A DNA stretch of 64,000 bases, taken from GCA-2688775 sp035288865 (GTDB taxonomy: Archaea > Nanobdellota > Nanobdellia > Woesearchaeales > GW2011-AR4). Of this stretch, positions 7,597 to 16,417 are shown piece by piece. The stretch's first letter is position 1. The number at the start of each line of letters is the position of its first letter. Position numbers and translations under genes: made by a program. The notes beneath the pieces are model-generated. The model was not told the origin of the DNA and made no database searches. It saw nothing but the letters and a program-made list of their open reading frames with translations. The stretch lies in NCBI GenBank assembly GCA_035288865.1, contig DATDZA010000016.1:11385-75384 (forward strand), written 5' to 3'.

Positions 7597-8433
7597 TTAT
7601 GTTTTTGGCGTGTATCCTATCTTTGCTAGAACTTCTGTTAGCCTATTATGCAGTGCAGGTGGCACTAATTCTGCTAACATTCTGTATCCATTATCATAAG
7701 GCATTAATTCTTTTACCGGCAATGCCGAATCTTCAATTTTTGCGGGCGCCTTCGGCGCTTCCTTCAATACCCCGAGCAAGCCACTGTAGGCATAGCCAAC
7801 GTCCCTGTCATCGGCATCGAACCTAGAGCCATAGTCAGCCCAGTTAAGCCTAGAGGCACGGGCTATTGCACTGTCTTCTTTGCCTTTAAGCTGCTTTTTT
7901 ACGTAATCTGACTTCAAGACATAAACTCTGTCGCCAGGCTTTGCTCCTTTGCCATAAATGGCTTCTGTGAAGTGCCTTTGCGCATCATTCATATTCTTAG
8001 TTTTAAAATAACCAAATTCATCGCCTGGATTGTGTATTAGCTGCAAGTCTGGAATTTTTATTCTTAGTGCTTCTCTTGTGCTTACTGCATCAACAACTTC
8101 CTGGATTCCTTCCCTCGATGGAATATAATTATTAGTTTTCAATAATTGAGAAGTAAAATTTTGGATATCTCTAAAGCCAAGATTGTGCTCTCTCCCAGTA
8201 AAATAAAGAAAAGCTTCGCTTTCTTTCGAAGTCTCATCTTGTTCAACTCTATACATAGAAAAATTATTTGTCCATGTCCATAAGTTTCTTAGTTCGGGTT
8301 TTGATTCCCTTAATTCCATTATTTCATGGGCTTCCAATTCAGTTCCTGAAACTATCCTAGAATGTGCATCAAGTAGTGGTCCTGGAGCATATCCTACGTT
8401 TGTTAATCTGTTCTCTAAGGTTGCCTGTGGCAT
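7597..8433 (-). CDS. DGR-diversified target protein
   Basis: A 278-residue protein of unknown fold in its N-terminal part. Residues 191-222 are encoded by the variable repeat (RASRLNWADYGSRFDADD, then RDVGYAYSGLLGVL). The W/Y/D-rich pattern resembles the binding face of C-type-lectin-like DGR proteins. Unusually, about 56 residues follow the variable part, where most DGR targets end. N- and C-terminal ends share a similar motif (LENRLTNVGYAP and LHNRLTEVLAKIGYTP). No signal peptide or membrane segment is visible, so it may act in the cytoplasm or through a partner. A divergent promoter (TTTATAAATAG) lies at about 8454-8466, right for a leaderless ATG at 8433. Confidence 0.85.
   Translation of the reverse strand: MPQATLENRLTNVGYAPGPLLDAHSRIVSGTELEAHEIMELRESKPELRNLWTWTNNFSMYRVEQDETSKESEAFLYFTGREHNLGFRDIQNFTSQLLKTNNYIPSREGIQEVVDAVSTREALRIKIPDLQLIHNPGDEFGYFKTKNMNDAQRHFTEAIYGKGAKPGDRVYVLKSDYVKKQLKGKEDSAIARASRLNWADYGSRFDADDRDVGYAYSGLLGVLKEAPKAPAKIEDSALPVKELMPYDNGYRMLAELVPPALHNRLTEVLAKIGYTPKT
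7768..7861 (-). repeat. DGR variable repeat (VR)
   Basis: Copy of the template repeat at 7329-7422 inside the target gene. Relative to the template, codon changes include AGG to TGG (Arg to Trp), AAT to TAT (Asn to Tyr), AAT to GAT (Asn to Asp), AAC to TAC, AAT to AGT and GAA to GGG. Changes fall only at template adenines; all other positions are identical. The change near the 3' edge (GAAATA to GGGGTA) shows that mutagenesis reaches almost to the end of the homology. Confidence 0.95.
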
Positions 8434-8542
8434 TTTATTCTTGTAGTAATTGTCTATTTATAAATCTTTCGTTTTATTACCATAGTAAAGTAGTTACAAA
8501 TTTGTAATAACATTTAAATCAAAAGCAAAATTCCGTTCCAGA

Positions 8543-9493
8543 ATGCAGTCCACTCCATTCCATAATTTTAATGAAATAACATTCAAACCCAAATTTATCG
8601 ATAGGTATTCTAAATTAACGGACTGGGAAGAATTCAAAACATGCTCATTATCATTTCTGCACCGCTCAATCAGGGTCAACACTTTAAAAATTTCAGTCAA
8701 AGAATTAAAAGAAAAACTGGAGAAGAACTGGAATCTTGAGCAAGTTCCATGGTGCAATGAGGGTTTTTTGATAGAGCATGTAAAAAAAGAACGGCGTGAT
8801 ATCGGAAATTTAATCGAGCATTCTTTGGGATATTTCTACATTCAGGAAGCGGCATCAATGATTCCGCCGATTGTTCTTGAGCCAAAACCGCATGAAATTG
8901 TTCTTGACATTGCAGCTTCTCCAGGCTCTAAAACAACACAAATTGCACAGTATATGGAAAACAAAGGAATTTTGATAGCAAATGATTATACTTATGAAAG
9001 AATGAAGCCGCTTTCAATCAATTTGCAGAAATGCGGCGTTACAAACACAATAATAACTTTAATGGACGGCCAGTGGTTCAAAAAGTCCGGAATTGAATTT
9101 GACAGAATCCTAATCGATGCGCCGTGTTCCGGCACTGGAACAATCAGAAAAAGCCTGAAAACAATCGGCATATGGAATCCTGACATGATTAAACGGCTTT
9201 CAATAACTCAAAAGCAACTAATAGAAACAGGATTTAATTTATTGAAAGAAAACGGAACTTTGGTTTATTCAACCTGTTCATTGGAGCCGGAAGAAGATGA
9301 AGGGGTAGTTGATTTTTTGATCAATAAATATGAAAATGCTAAATTAGAAGAAATAAAATTAAATTTGAAAAAATCTCCGGCAATTTTGGAATTTGAAGAT
9401 AAAAAATATTCAGATGAAATTAAAAAATGTTTAAGAATCTGGCCGCAGGACAATGATACAGAGGGATTCTTCGTGGCAAAGATAAGAAAATAG
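8543..9493 (+). CDS. NOL1/NOP2/Sun-family RNA m5C methyltransferase
   Basis: A SAM-dependent enzyme that methylates cytosine-5 in tRNA or rRNA. The SAM-binding motif is DIAASPGSKTTQIAQ. DAPCSGTG carries one conserved Cys and YSTCSLEPEEDEGVV the catalytic Cys, the two-cysteine arrangement of the NSUN family. At 316 residues it has a short N-terminal segment and the Rossmann domain, and no PUA domain. A TATA-like ACATTTAAATC at about 8510 lies 30 bp before the ATG, indicating a leaderless mRNA divergent from the DGR target gene. The exact RNA position modified cannot be told. Confidence 0.9.
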   Translation: MQSTPFHNFNEITFKPKFIDRYSKLTDWEEFKTCSLSFLHRSIRVNTLKISVKELKEKLEKNWNLEQVPWCNEGFLIEHVKKERRDIGNLIEHSLGYFYIQEAASMIPPIVLEPKPHEIVLDIAASPGSKTTQIAQYMENKGILIANDYTYERMKPLSINLQKCGVTNTIITLMDGQWFKKSGIEFDRILIDAPCSGTGTIRKSLKTIGIWNPDMIKRLSITQKQLIETGFNLLKENGTLVYSTCSLEPEEDEGVVDFLINKYENAKLEEIKLNLKKSPAILEFEDKKYSDEIKKCLRIWPQDNDTEGFFVAKIRK

Positions 9494-9612
9494 TAGATTA
9501 ATTGTTTAATGTGGAAATCATAAATTATTCTTCGGTGAGTGATGTCCATTACTTTAGCAAGACAGAAAATATTAAAGACGAATTATGATTAAATAGGATT
9601 CCAAAAATTTGC

Positions 9613-10077
9613 TTAGAGTACTCTTTTAGTTATATAAGGACTTAGAAATTGCCGTCTGTCCTTATTCGTATCGACATAAACTACAACTGGCGTATCCTTA
9701 TATGCAGTAGGATTTCTTAATAGAGTGTCAATATATGTATACAGCTTGCTTATCGTGTGTAACTTGGATAGCATCACATCCGGTTTTATTTCATCTGCCG
9801 CTTCCATAAAAGTCGGCTTTACACTTTCGTTTGTATAAACTACCACCGGAAAATGATTTCGCCTGCTTGCTCTAGCGTCCCTAACTAGGTCTATCAGCCT
9901 GTAATTATTTTGGACTACATCAATAATCTCTGCTATTAAAAGCGAGATATCATTTCCGCCAATCAAATCCCTGGCTTGGGGAAACGATTCGGCCTCTAGC
10001 ACCCTTTTAGGATAATTTTTTTTAAGCGCTTCTCTTACAAAGGCCATAGGATCCGCCAGAAGTATCAATCCTTTCAT
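9613..10077 (-). CDS. Degenerate response-regulator receiver-like protein
   Basis: A 154-residue single-domain protein with CheY-like layout: an early acidic site (LILLADP), a hydrophobic third strand (ISLLIAEIID) where the phospho-accepting Asp is expected, a fourth strand VVVYT and a late Lys (DVMLSKLH). The phosphorylation position appears to hold Glu, so phosphorylation is unlikely and it may be a constitutive or protein-binding pseudo-receiver. No output domain and no histidine kinase are nearby. The assignment is from fold pattern only. Confidence 0.45.
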   Translation of the reverse strand: MKGLILLADPMAFVREALKKNYPKRVLEAESFPQARDLIGGNDISLLIAEIIDVVQNNYRLIDLVRDARASRRNHFPVVVYTNESVKPTFMEAADEIKPDVMLSKLHTISKLYTYIDTLLRNPTAYKDTPVVVYVDTNKDRRQFLSPYITKRVL

Positions 10078-10211
10078 TTTATTTCGGTTAAAAGAGGTGT
10101 AATATTAAATTTATCCATTTTTTATAATTAGGTGCCTCAAAGATTGAAAGATATTCAAATACCTGGAAAAAATATTAGAAATAAATTATTCCAACAAATC
10201 TTTAATTGAGT

Positions 10212-10526
10212 TCAATTTTTTATTTTAATGCTCCCTATAGGTCGGCCTTCCATATTGTACAAAAAAATTCTATTAGTGTCGGGCTTTACATATTTTCGGT
10301 TATTTCTTCTAAAAAATCTGCCCCAGAGCTGATATCTCTCCACTATTTCTGCATTGGGTGAGAAGTAAAAATGGCCATCTCGTAGTTCAATATACCCTAT
10401 ACTGTGGTTGGTAATATCTTCCAAATTTATGTGAGCAGGAACTGTAACATCATACCTGCCATCAGAAAGTTTGGCTGCAAAAGTTGTTTTCACTCCTGAA
10501 TCCACAGCTTCGTAAGAAACTTCCAT
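10212..10526 (-). CDS. Hypothetical protein, mainly beta
   Basis: A 104-residue soluble protein not recognised. It has many short beta-prone stretches (KTTFAAKLSDGRYDVTVPAH, SIGYIELRDGHFYFSP) and a basic middle (RFFRRNNRKYVKP), suggesting a small beta-barrel, perhaps nucleic-acid binding. It ends 134 bp upstream of the receiver-like gene and starts 11 bp after the TFE stop, so it is probably cotranscribed with tfe. Confidence 0.55.
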   Translation of the reverse strand: MEVSYEAVDSGVKTTFAAKLSDGRYDVTVPAHINLEDITNHSIGYIELRDGHFYFSPNAEIVERYQLWGRFFRRNNRKYVKPDTNRIFLYNMEGRPIGSIKIKN

Positions 10527-10537
10527 TTAAAACTAAA

Positions 10538-11068
10538 TCACGCTTTTCCTTTCAATGACTTGCCGTTTATTTCCAGTTCTTTAATCTTAGTCTTAAGAAA
10601 ATCAATTGTTTTGGTATTGTCCTGATGGTTTAATATAGAGCCGCATTCCGGGCATCTGTATTCCAAATCAACGGCCTTTTCAAATCCAACTCTAACGCAC
10701 GCATTTGGACATAAATAAAAGTTTCCAAAATTTGCTTCCTCGTCTTTAAGCCTTTGAGTATATTTTGAAAGTTTTTCTTTTGATGTCCTGTCTAGCAGTT
10801 CCTTGACCCTCTTCTTGTTGAACGTCCAATAGCTTATATACCATCCTTTTTGCCTGTCTTTCTTTCTGTAATAAGAAACAAGATTATGATTATAAAGCCT
10901 GTAAAGAATGTTTCTGACTTCGTGAATGTCCCTGTCAACTTTCTCGGCAATTTTGAAATCCGAAATATTCTTCTTATCTTTAAGATACTCAATTATCTTC
11001 AACGAGTCTTCTCCAATAACTTCCTTTACTGTATCATTAACTTTGTTGTTTGTTATTTTCATTGCCAT
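10538..11068 (-). CDS. tfe: Transcription initiation factor TFE alpha subunit
   Basis: TFE-alpha helps RNA polymerase open promoters. The N-terminal winged helix is visible (IIEYLKDKKNISDFKIAEKV, then HEVRNILYRLYNHNLVSYYR), including a wing rich in Arg/Lys, followed by a zinc ribbon (YLCPNACVRVGFEKAV, YRCPECG) and a charged C-terminal helix. MAMKITNNKV at 11068 is taken as the start; an upstream in-frame ATG at 11110 would add 14 residues that do not look like the family. Length (176 residues) is normal for archaeal TFE-alpha. Confidence 0.88.
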   Translation of the reverse strand: MAMKITNNKVNDTVKEVIGEDSLKIIEYLKDKKNISDFKIAEKVDRDIHEVRNILYRLYNHNLVSYYRKKDRQKGWYISYWTFNKKRVKELLDRTSKEKLSKYTQRLKDEEANFGNFYLCPNACVRVGFEKAVDLEYRCPECGSILNHQDNTKTIDFLKTKIKELEINGKSLKGKA

Positions 11069-11110
11069 TGTTATTTCCTGCCATCCAAGGCACAGTAAAT
11101 CTATATTCAC

Positions 11111-11377
11111 TAAGTGAAATGCTAATCAAAGGGCATAGAACTGCCCCCAACCAAATCACCCCTATACACCCCCTAATTAATTATAGTAACGAACAGCAAA
11201 TGCGGTAAATAATCATAACAATAGAGCTAGAAGCCTACTGCATAGTTCTCTCGGGCATGGTATATATAAACTTTACTATTATAAAATATCTACTTTATAA
11301 AATATATATTAGATAATATTATTCGATTCAGGATTATGTGATAAAAGTTTTTATATTGATTGTTATTTCCCGGATTG
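11111..11377. promoter_or_regulatory. AT-rich divergent promoter region between tfe and the Nudix gene
   Basis: No gene seen. The stretch holds several TATA-like words (GTATATATAAAC at about 11262, TTATAAAATAT near 11279 and 11296, TTTTTATATTG at about 11348). The last is placed to drive a short-leader transcript of the Nudix gene; the others could serve tfe on the opposite strand. Confidence 0.4.
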
Positions 11378-11800
11378 ATGGCAACAGAAAAGAGCTGCGG
11401 AGCAGTTGTTTTTAAACGAATGAAAGACAATTCTGCAAAATACCTGATTCTCCATTATACAAATGGGCATTGGGAATTTCCAAAAGGCCACATGGAAAAG
11501 AACGAGAAAGAAGAGCAGACTGCAATGCGCGAGATAAAAGAGGAAACCGCTTTGGATGATGTTGATTTTATTGACGGATTCCGGGAAACGGTGAAATATT
11601 TTTTCAAGAAAGGCGAAGATACAGTTTATAAGGAAGTTATTTTTTTCCTTGGAGAAACCCATTCTGATGAGGTCACATTATCAAACGAGCATATAGGATA
11701 TGCATGGCTAAATTACGAGCATGCTCACAAGAAATTAAATTTTAATAATTCTAAAGAATTGCTGGAGAAAGCTGAAAAGTTTTTGCACTTGCATGTATGA
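11378..11800 (+). CDS. Nudix hydrolase (Ap4A-hydrolase-like)
   Basis: A 140-residue Nudix enzyme that cleaves nucleoside diphosphate-linked compounds. The Nudix box is complete: GHMEKNEKEEQTAMREIKEE, with the REIKEE metal-binding core. The N-terminal SCGAVVFKR and the WEFPKGHME context resemble bis(5'-nucleosyl)-tetraphosphatases, but substrate prediction within Nudix is weak. ATG 11378 is chosen over an earlier in-frame start because MATEKSCGAVVF fits the family start. Confidence 0.85.
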   Translation: MATEKSCGAVVFKRMKDNSAKYLILHYTNGHWEFPKGHMEKNEKEEQTAMREIKEETALDDVDFIDGFRETVKYFFKKGEDTVYKEVIFFLGETHSDEVTLSNEHIGYAWLNYEHAHKKLNFNNSKELLEKAEKFLHLHV

Positions 11801-12775
11801 TTATATAGAGTAATTTCTTAAATCTGTTTTAGGCCAGCTTCCCTTATATAGTTTTCTTTCTAATGCCCAAGCACCAACTAAATTTACATTACTCCCAAGT
11901 ACACTAGATTCTACTTCAGGTATCGCCCTTCCAATTATCTTGAAGCGGTATTTCACATGATCCGTGACCATATCTAAGAATTTCGTTCCCCAGTTGTTGG
12001 AAATCCCTCCGCCCAAAACAATAAGTCTTGGTTCATGCTCAAAATTCATTTCTGAAAGCGCTTTTGCAGTATTATCTGCAACCAGGTCTTGAACTATATA
12101 ATCAGATTCCCATGGCTCAACTCCATACCTTGCTTTAAAATGTTTCCCGCTTATCCACGTTTCTACACAGTTTGGCTCTTTACAATGGCCGCAACTTATG
12201 CTTGCTAGATTAGGTGCTCTCCCATTAAAAGAATGATGTCCGGCTTCACGATTTTTTCCATTGGGATTTAAGTAAATCTCAAAACCTTTTGCTGATTTAA
12301 CGGATGTTTCTGCTCCAAATCCAGTGCTTATTGTAACATAAAGCAGCGGGAATATCGCGTCTTCTAATTCTTTTTCGGCAATTTTTTCAAGAGTTGCGCC
12401 TATTGCTGCCATATAAGCATCACTTTCAATTATTATTCTCGGATATCTTCCTCCATTTGACCTTATTATACTCAAGACAATATTCTCAAGTTTTCCTTTC
12501 AGGCTAATCCCTCCCCAATGTGGGAGGTTTGATGGATTTGCCATAAAGTGTCCATTACCGCCAGCCTCTAATGCAGGAGCGCCCCCGGAAATTGCCTTTA
12601 TATTCAAATCATTCAATGAATGTTCCAAGGTCTCATGAAAGTATCTCACTGCCCCTCCTGGATCTTGGGGAGTTGGCTGTAAAATTCTTACAGGTTCTAG
12701 AAAGTTTCCCTCATAATCCATTACAGCGGTTGCTATTTTAGTAGCTCCAATGTCAAATACGAATACGGAATGCAT
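11801..12775 (-). CDS. ROK-family sugar kinase or regulator
   Basis: A 324-residue ROK protein, probably phosphorylating glucose or a related sugar. It has the N-terminal phosphate-binding FDIGATKIATAV, the substrate-site Asp in ESDAYMAAIG, the GAGHH-equivalent EAGHHSF, and the ROK zinc motif (CGHCKEPNCVETWISG). The second phosphate loop appears as LIVLGGGISNNWG. There is no helix-turn-helix, so it is an enzyme rather than a NagC-type repressor. It converges with the Nudix gene, the two stops being adjacent. Confidence 0.85.
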   Translation of the reverse strand: MHSVFVFDIGATKIATAVMDYEGNFLEPVRILQPTPQDPGGAVRYFHETLEHSLNDLNIKAISGGAPALEAGGNGHFMANPSNLPHWGGISLKGKLENIVLSIIRSNGGRYPRIIIESDAYMAAIGATLEKIAEKELEDAIFPLLYVTISTGFGAETSVKSAKGFEIYLNPNGKNREAGHHSFNGRAPNLASISCGHCKEPNCVETWISGKHFKARYGVEPWESDYIVQDLVADNTAKALSEMNFEHEPRLIVLGGGISNNWGTKFLDMVTDHVKYRFKIIGRAIPEVESSVLGSNVNLVGAWALERKLYKGSWPKTDLRNYSI

Positions 12776-12894
12776 TTAAATCCATTTTAGAAATTAACTT
12801 AATTTTTTAAAAGTTTCTATAAAAATAGGGTTTTGAAAAATAAATGAATTTTATCAAACAAAACTTTAAATATAATAAAATTAAAACTATTTCT

Positions 12895-14607
12895 ATGAAA
12901 AACATTGAAGTCGCAGCGCTTCTCAATGAAATCGCGGATTATCTTGAGTTCCAGAATGAGCCGTTCAAGGTAAGAGCTTACAGGAAAGCTGCCCTGATGA
13001 TTAACGGACTGTCGGAAGACATCGAGCAGGTTTGGAATAATAACAAACTGAAAGAATTGCCAGGAATCGGCGAGGGCATTGCTAAGAAAATTGATGATTT
13101 TCTAAAAAACGGCCGTTCAAAACATCTGGATGAATTAAAAAAGAAAACTCCCGTAGACATGGAGCAGCTTGGCGCAATTGAGGGTATTGGCCCAAAAACA
13201 ATTCTAAAACTCTATTCAAAATTAAAAATAAAAAACACAAAAGATTTGGAAAAAGCCGCAAAAGAGGGAAGCATACAAAATATAGAAGGCCTAGGCCCCA
13301 CAGTTGAAAAAAATATTCTGCAAAGCATAGCGTTCGCAAAGAATTCAAGCAAAAGAGTCCCTTTAGGATTTGCTTTAAGCGATGCTGAAGAAATTATAGG
13401 CATGCTCAAAACATTGAAAGAAGTTAAAAGGGTAAATATCGCAGGCTCTGCAAGAAGAATGAAAGAAACAATAGGCGACATTGACATTCTAGTCACGTCA
13501 TCCAATCCGCAGAAAGTGATTGATTTTTTTACGAAGATGCCAAATGTTGCGCAGGTTCTTGCGAAAGGCAGCACAAAATCTTCAGTCAGGCTAAAAGAAA
13601 GAATTCAGGCTGACTTGAGGGTTGTTGATGATAAAATTTTCGGGGCTGCATTATTATATTTTACAGGCAGCCAGCAGCACAACATAATTCTAAGAAAGCT
13701 GGCAATCGAAAGAGGATTGAAATTAAGCGAGTACGGATTGTTTAACAGAAAGAATGACAAATTAATTGCAGGAAAAACTGAAGAAGAAGTTTATCAGAAA
13801 TTGGAGCTCGATTATATTGAGCCAGAGATGAGAGAAGATAAAGGTGAAATTGAGTTAGCGCACCGCCGCATGCTGCCAAAAATCATCGGATATAATGACT
13901 TAAAAGGCGACTTGCAGATGCACACAAAATGGAGTGACGGCTCGAACACAGTCGAAGAGATTGCCCTCGCTGCAAAAAAACTTGGGCATGAATACATTTG
14001 CATAACTGACCACTCCGGAAGATTGGCAATTGCAAATTCACTTGATGAAAAAAGAATTCTGCAGCAGAAAAAAGAAATTGAAAAAATAAATAAAAACATT
14101 AATGGACTAACAATTCTTCACGGAACTGAAGTCAATATAGCAGAAGATGGAAGCTTGGATATGAATAACAAGATTTTGCAACGCCTTGATATTGTTGTTG
14201 CTGCAGTTCATTCCGGATTCAAAAATTCCAAGGAAAAAATAACAAATCGGATTATTAAAGCAATGCAGAACAAAAATGTGGATATTATTGCGCACCCGAC
14301 TGGAAGATTGATAACTAAGAGGGAAGCTTACGAAATTGACCTGGATAAAGTTTTTGATGAAGCAAAGAAAACAGGAACTGTGATGGAAATAAATTCTTAT
14401 CCGGAAAGGATGGATTTGAAAGATTCTAATGTAAGGGCTGGAATAAAAAAAGGCATTAAGCTGGTGATTAGCACTGATGCGCATGCAACAAGCCAGCTGC
14501 ATTTTATAAAATTAGGAATCGGAACGGCAAGAAGAGGATGGGCAACGAAAAACGACGTTATAAATACGAGAAGTTTAAAAGGTATGTTGAAAATGCTGAA
14601 GAAATAA
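12895..14607 (+). CDS. polX: DNA polymerase X with PHP domain
   Basis: Family X repair polymerase fused to a PHP phosphoesterase, used in base-excision repair. From the N-terminus: helix-hairpin-helix repeats (LPGIGEGIAKKI, IEGIGPKTILKL, IEGLGPTVEKNI), the nucleotidyltransferase motif GSARRMKETIGDIDILV, the fingers-side FTGSQQHNIILRKLA, then PHP motifs (DLQMHTKWSDGSN, ITDHSGRLA, GTEVNI, VAAVHSGF, IAHPTGR, ISTDAHA). All PHP metal ligands seem present, so 3'-exonuclease/phosphatase activity is plausible. ATG 12895 (MKNIEVAALLNEIADYLE) fits the family start; the ATG at 12844 would add 17 residues encoded by TATA-rich sequence that is more likely the promoter. Confidence 0.93.
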   Translation: MKNIEVAALLNEIADYLEFQNEPFKVRAYRKAALMINGLSEDIEQVWNNNKLKELPGIGEGIAKKIDDFLKNGRSKHLDELKKKTPVDMEQLGAIEGIGPKTILKLYSKLKIKNTKDLEKAAKEGSIQNIEGLGPTVEKNILQSIAFAKNSSKRVPLGFALSDAEEIIGMLKTLKEVKRVNIAGSARRMKETIGDIDILVTSSNPQKVIDFFTKMPNVAQVLAKGSTKSSVRLKERIQADLRVVDDKIFGAALLYFTGSQQHNIILRKLAIERGLKLSEYGLFNRKNDKLIAGKTEEEVYQKLELDYIEPEMREDKGEIELAHRRMLPKIIGYNDLKGDLQMHTKWSDGSNTVEEIALAAKKLGHEYICITDHSGRLAIANSLDEKRILQQKKEIEKINKNINGLTILHGTEVNIAEDGSLDMNNKILQRLDIVVAAVHSGFKNSKEKITNRIIKAMQNKNVDIIAHPTGRLITKREAYEIDLDKVFDEAKKTGTVMEINSYPERMDLKDSNVRAGIKKGIKLVISTDAHATSQLHFIKLGIGTARRGWATKNDVINTRSLKGMLKMLKK

Positions 14608-14672
14608 ATATTAACTTAATAGTAGATACAAACAAAAACATTTATAAGAAGCAACTGATTCTAGAAGTTGAA

Positions 14673-14972
14673 ATGAACATTAACGGATTACTTGAATTTT
14701 ATCGGAAAGTTCATGTAAAGGATGAAAAAGTCGAGCTTTGCGACAGATACGTTAGGGGCCCGGCTTCACTGGCGCCAATAAAGGGAGAGCTTCTTTATAA
14801 TCATATTCCCATAAGCCCATTCGATATGCACTCAATTGTAATTTATGGGATAGTATCTGAATTGAACCCGAAATCCTCACCTAAATGGAAGCTGGAAAGT
14901 GTCAAGGAAATTTTTGCGGAAGGTCACGACTCAACCGAAAACGGCCTTATCAATTATTTGCAAAGAAACTAA
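14673..14972 (+). CDS. Hypothetical protein
   Basis: A 99-residue protein not recognised. The frame opens earlier inside polX, but ACATTTATAAGAAG at 14637-14650 is a TATA-like element about 30 bp before the ATG at 14673, supporting a leaderless start there. The protein is soluble, with a short segment of hydrophobic strands (PFDMHSIVIYGIVSELNP) and no motif I can name. Confidence 0.5.
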   Translation: MNINGLLEFYRKVHVKDEKVELCDRYVRGPASLAPIKGELLYNHIPISPFDMHSIVIYGIVSELNPKSSPKWKLESVKEIFAEGHDSTENGLINYLQRN

Positions 14973-15054
14973 GCTTAAGCAAAAGATTTATATAAAAGCA
15001 ATCAAGACTTTCTAAAATTTTAAAATATATAAAAAACAATGCGGGGTGTCGGAA

Positions 15055-15372
15055 ATGGATCGAGTAAATACTATTGCAAGTCGAATTGAGGGTATAGTAA
15101 GAGATCTCCAAGTCGAATATACCATAAAACTTTCCGGATCTGAATATTTGCTTTATCCGAAATCACCTGAGGAAAGCGCTCCAATTTTAACATTTTCTAT
15201 GGATCAAAAATTTCTAAATATCCCGGTTCCTGATAGCGGCGCTGGTAGAGTAGCGGCGACTTCGGTTATTTTGGCAGCATCCAAATATGGCGGTAGAATT
15301 ATCCCTCCAATGACAAATCCAGAAATGACCGCTGGCCTTAGATTGGGAACAGGCTATCAGCCCGGCGCTTAG
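15055..15372 (+). CDS. Hypothetical small protein
   Basis: A 105-residue soluble protein not recognised. The likely start is ATG 15055; a GTG at 15046 in the same frame overlaps the GGGGTG ribosome site. A TATA-like AAAATATATAAAA lies at 15021-15033. The layout, an N-terminal helix followed by beta strands (YTIKLSGSEYLLYP, PILTFSMDQKFLNIPV), suggests a compact alpha/beta fold. It ends 21 bp before the GAPDH gene and may be cotranscribed with it. Confidence 0.5.
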   Translation: MDRVNTIASRIEGIVRDLQVEYTIKLSGSEYLLYPKSPEESAPILTFSMDQKFLNIPVPDSGAGRVAATSVILAASKYGGRIIPPMTNPEMTAGLRLGTGYQPGA

Positions 15373-15393
15373 AATATTTATAAAAGTGATTCA

Positions 15394-16386
15394 ATGATTA
15401 ACGTAGCAATAAACGGTTTTGGCAGGATTGGAAGATTAGTTTTGAGAGCAGGAATAAAAGATAAGAGCATAAACTGGATTGCTGTCAACGATATAACCGA
15501 TGCGAAAACTCTGGCACATCTTTTCAAATTTGACTCTGTTCACGGAAAATATGCAGGGACTGTTGAACACACTGACGATTCCCTGATAATTGACGGCAAA
15601 AAAATAAAGGTTCTGTCAGTTCTTGACGCTACAAAATATCCCTGGAAAGATTTGAATATTGATGTTGTTGTCGAAAGCACCGGAAGGTTTACAGACAGGG
15701 CAGGATGCGAAAATCATCTCAATGCCGGCGCAAAAAAGGTTCTGTTGAGTGCGCCAGGCAAAGGAATGGATCTAACAGTTGTAATGGGAGTAAATAATGA
15801 AATGTACGATAAGAATAAACACCACATTGTTTCAAATGCTTCATGCACGACAAACTGCCTTGCCCCAATTGCAAAAGTTTTGCATGATAATTTTAAAATC
15901 AAAAGGGGTTTTATGACAACTGTTCATGCTTACACTGCAGACCAGAAGCTTGTTGATGCCCCCCATAAGGATCTAAGAAGGGCGAGAAGCGCAGCAGTTT
16001 CAATAATACCCACAACTACAGGCGCAGCAAAATCAATTGGTGAAGTAATTCCAGAATTAAGAGGAAAGCTGGACGGCATTTCATTGAGAGTTCCAATACC
16101 AACGGGCTCTGTGACTGATTTAGTATGCGAGCTGGAAAAACAAACAACCAATGAAGAAATAAATGAGGCTTTCAAAAAAGCAGCAGTCAGGCTTAAAGGG
16201 ATACTTGAATATTCAGAAGAGCCTTTGGTTTCGGCAGATATAGTAACCGACCCTCACTCGTCAATACTGGACTCGCAGCTCACTAATGTAATCGGCGGCA
16301 ACTTTGTAAAGGTTGTTGCGTGGTATGACAATGAGTGGGGATTCAGCGAGAGAATGATTGATGTAATTAAGCTGATTGGGAATTAA
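15394..16386 (+). CDS. gap: Glyceraldehyde-3-phosphate dehydrogenase, bacterial-type class I
   Basis: Phosphorylating NAD-dependent GAPDH of glycolysis. The Rossmann motif INGFGRIGR is at the N-terminus, with VNDITD at the NAD-selecting position. The catalytic motif is SNASCTTNCLAP, followed by TVHAYTADQ and the phosphate-site RRARSAAVSIIPTTTGAAK; the end shows WYDNEWGFSERMID. At 330 residues it is of bacterial/eukaryotic length and very unlike the archaeal class II enzyme, implying transfer into this lineage. The direction of use cannot be decided from sequence; a pyruvate kinase lies at 55.7 kb. Confidence 0.96.
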   Translation: MINVAINGFGRIGRLVLRAGIKDKSINWIAVNDITDAKTLAHLFKFDSVHGKYAGTVEHTDDSLIIDGKKIKVLSVLDATKYPWKDLNIDVVVESTGRFTDRAGCENHLNAGAKKVLLSAPGKGMDLTVVMGVNNEMYDKNKHHIVSNASCTTNCLAPIAKVLHDNFKIKRGFMTTVHAYTADQKLVDAPHKDLRRARSAAVSIIPTTTGAAKSIGEVIPELRGKLDGISLRVPIPTGSVTDLVCELEKQTTNEEINEAFKKAAVRLKGILEYSEEPLVSADIVTDPHSSILDSQLTNVIGGNFVKVVAWYDNEWGFSERMIDVIKLIGN

Positions 16387-16417
16387 ATTTTTAAGCTAAG
16401 TTTTTTCTTGATTTTTT

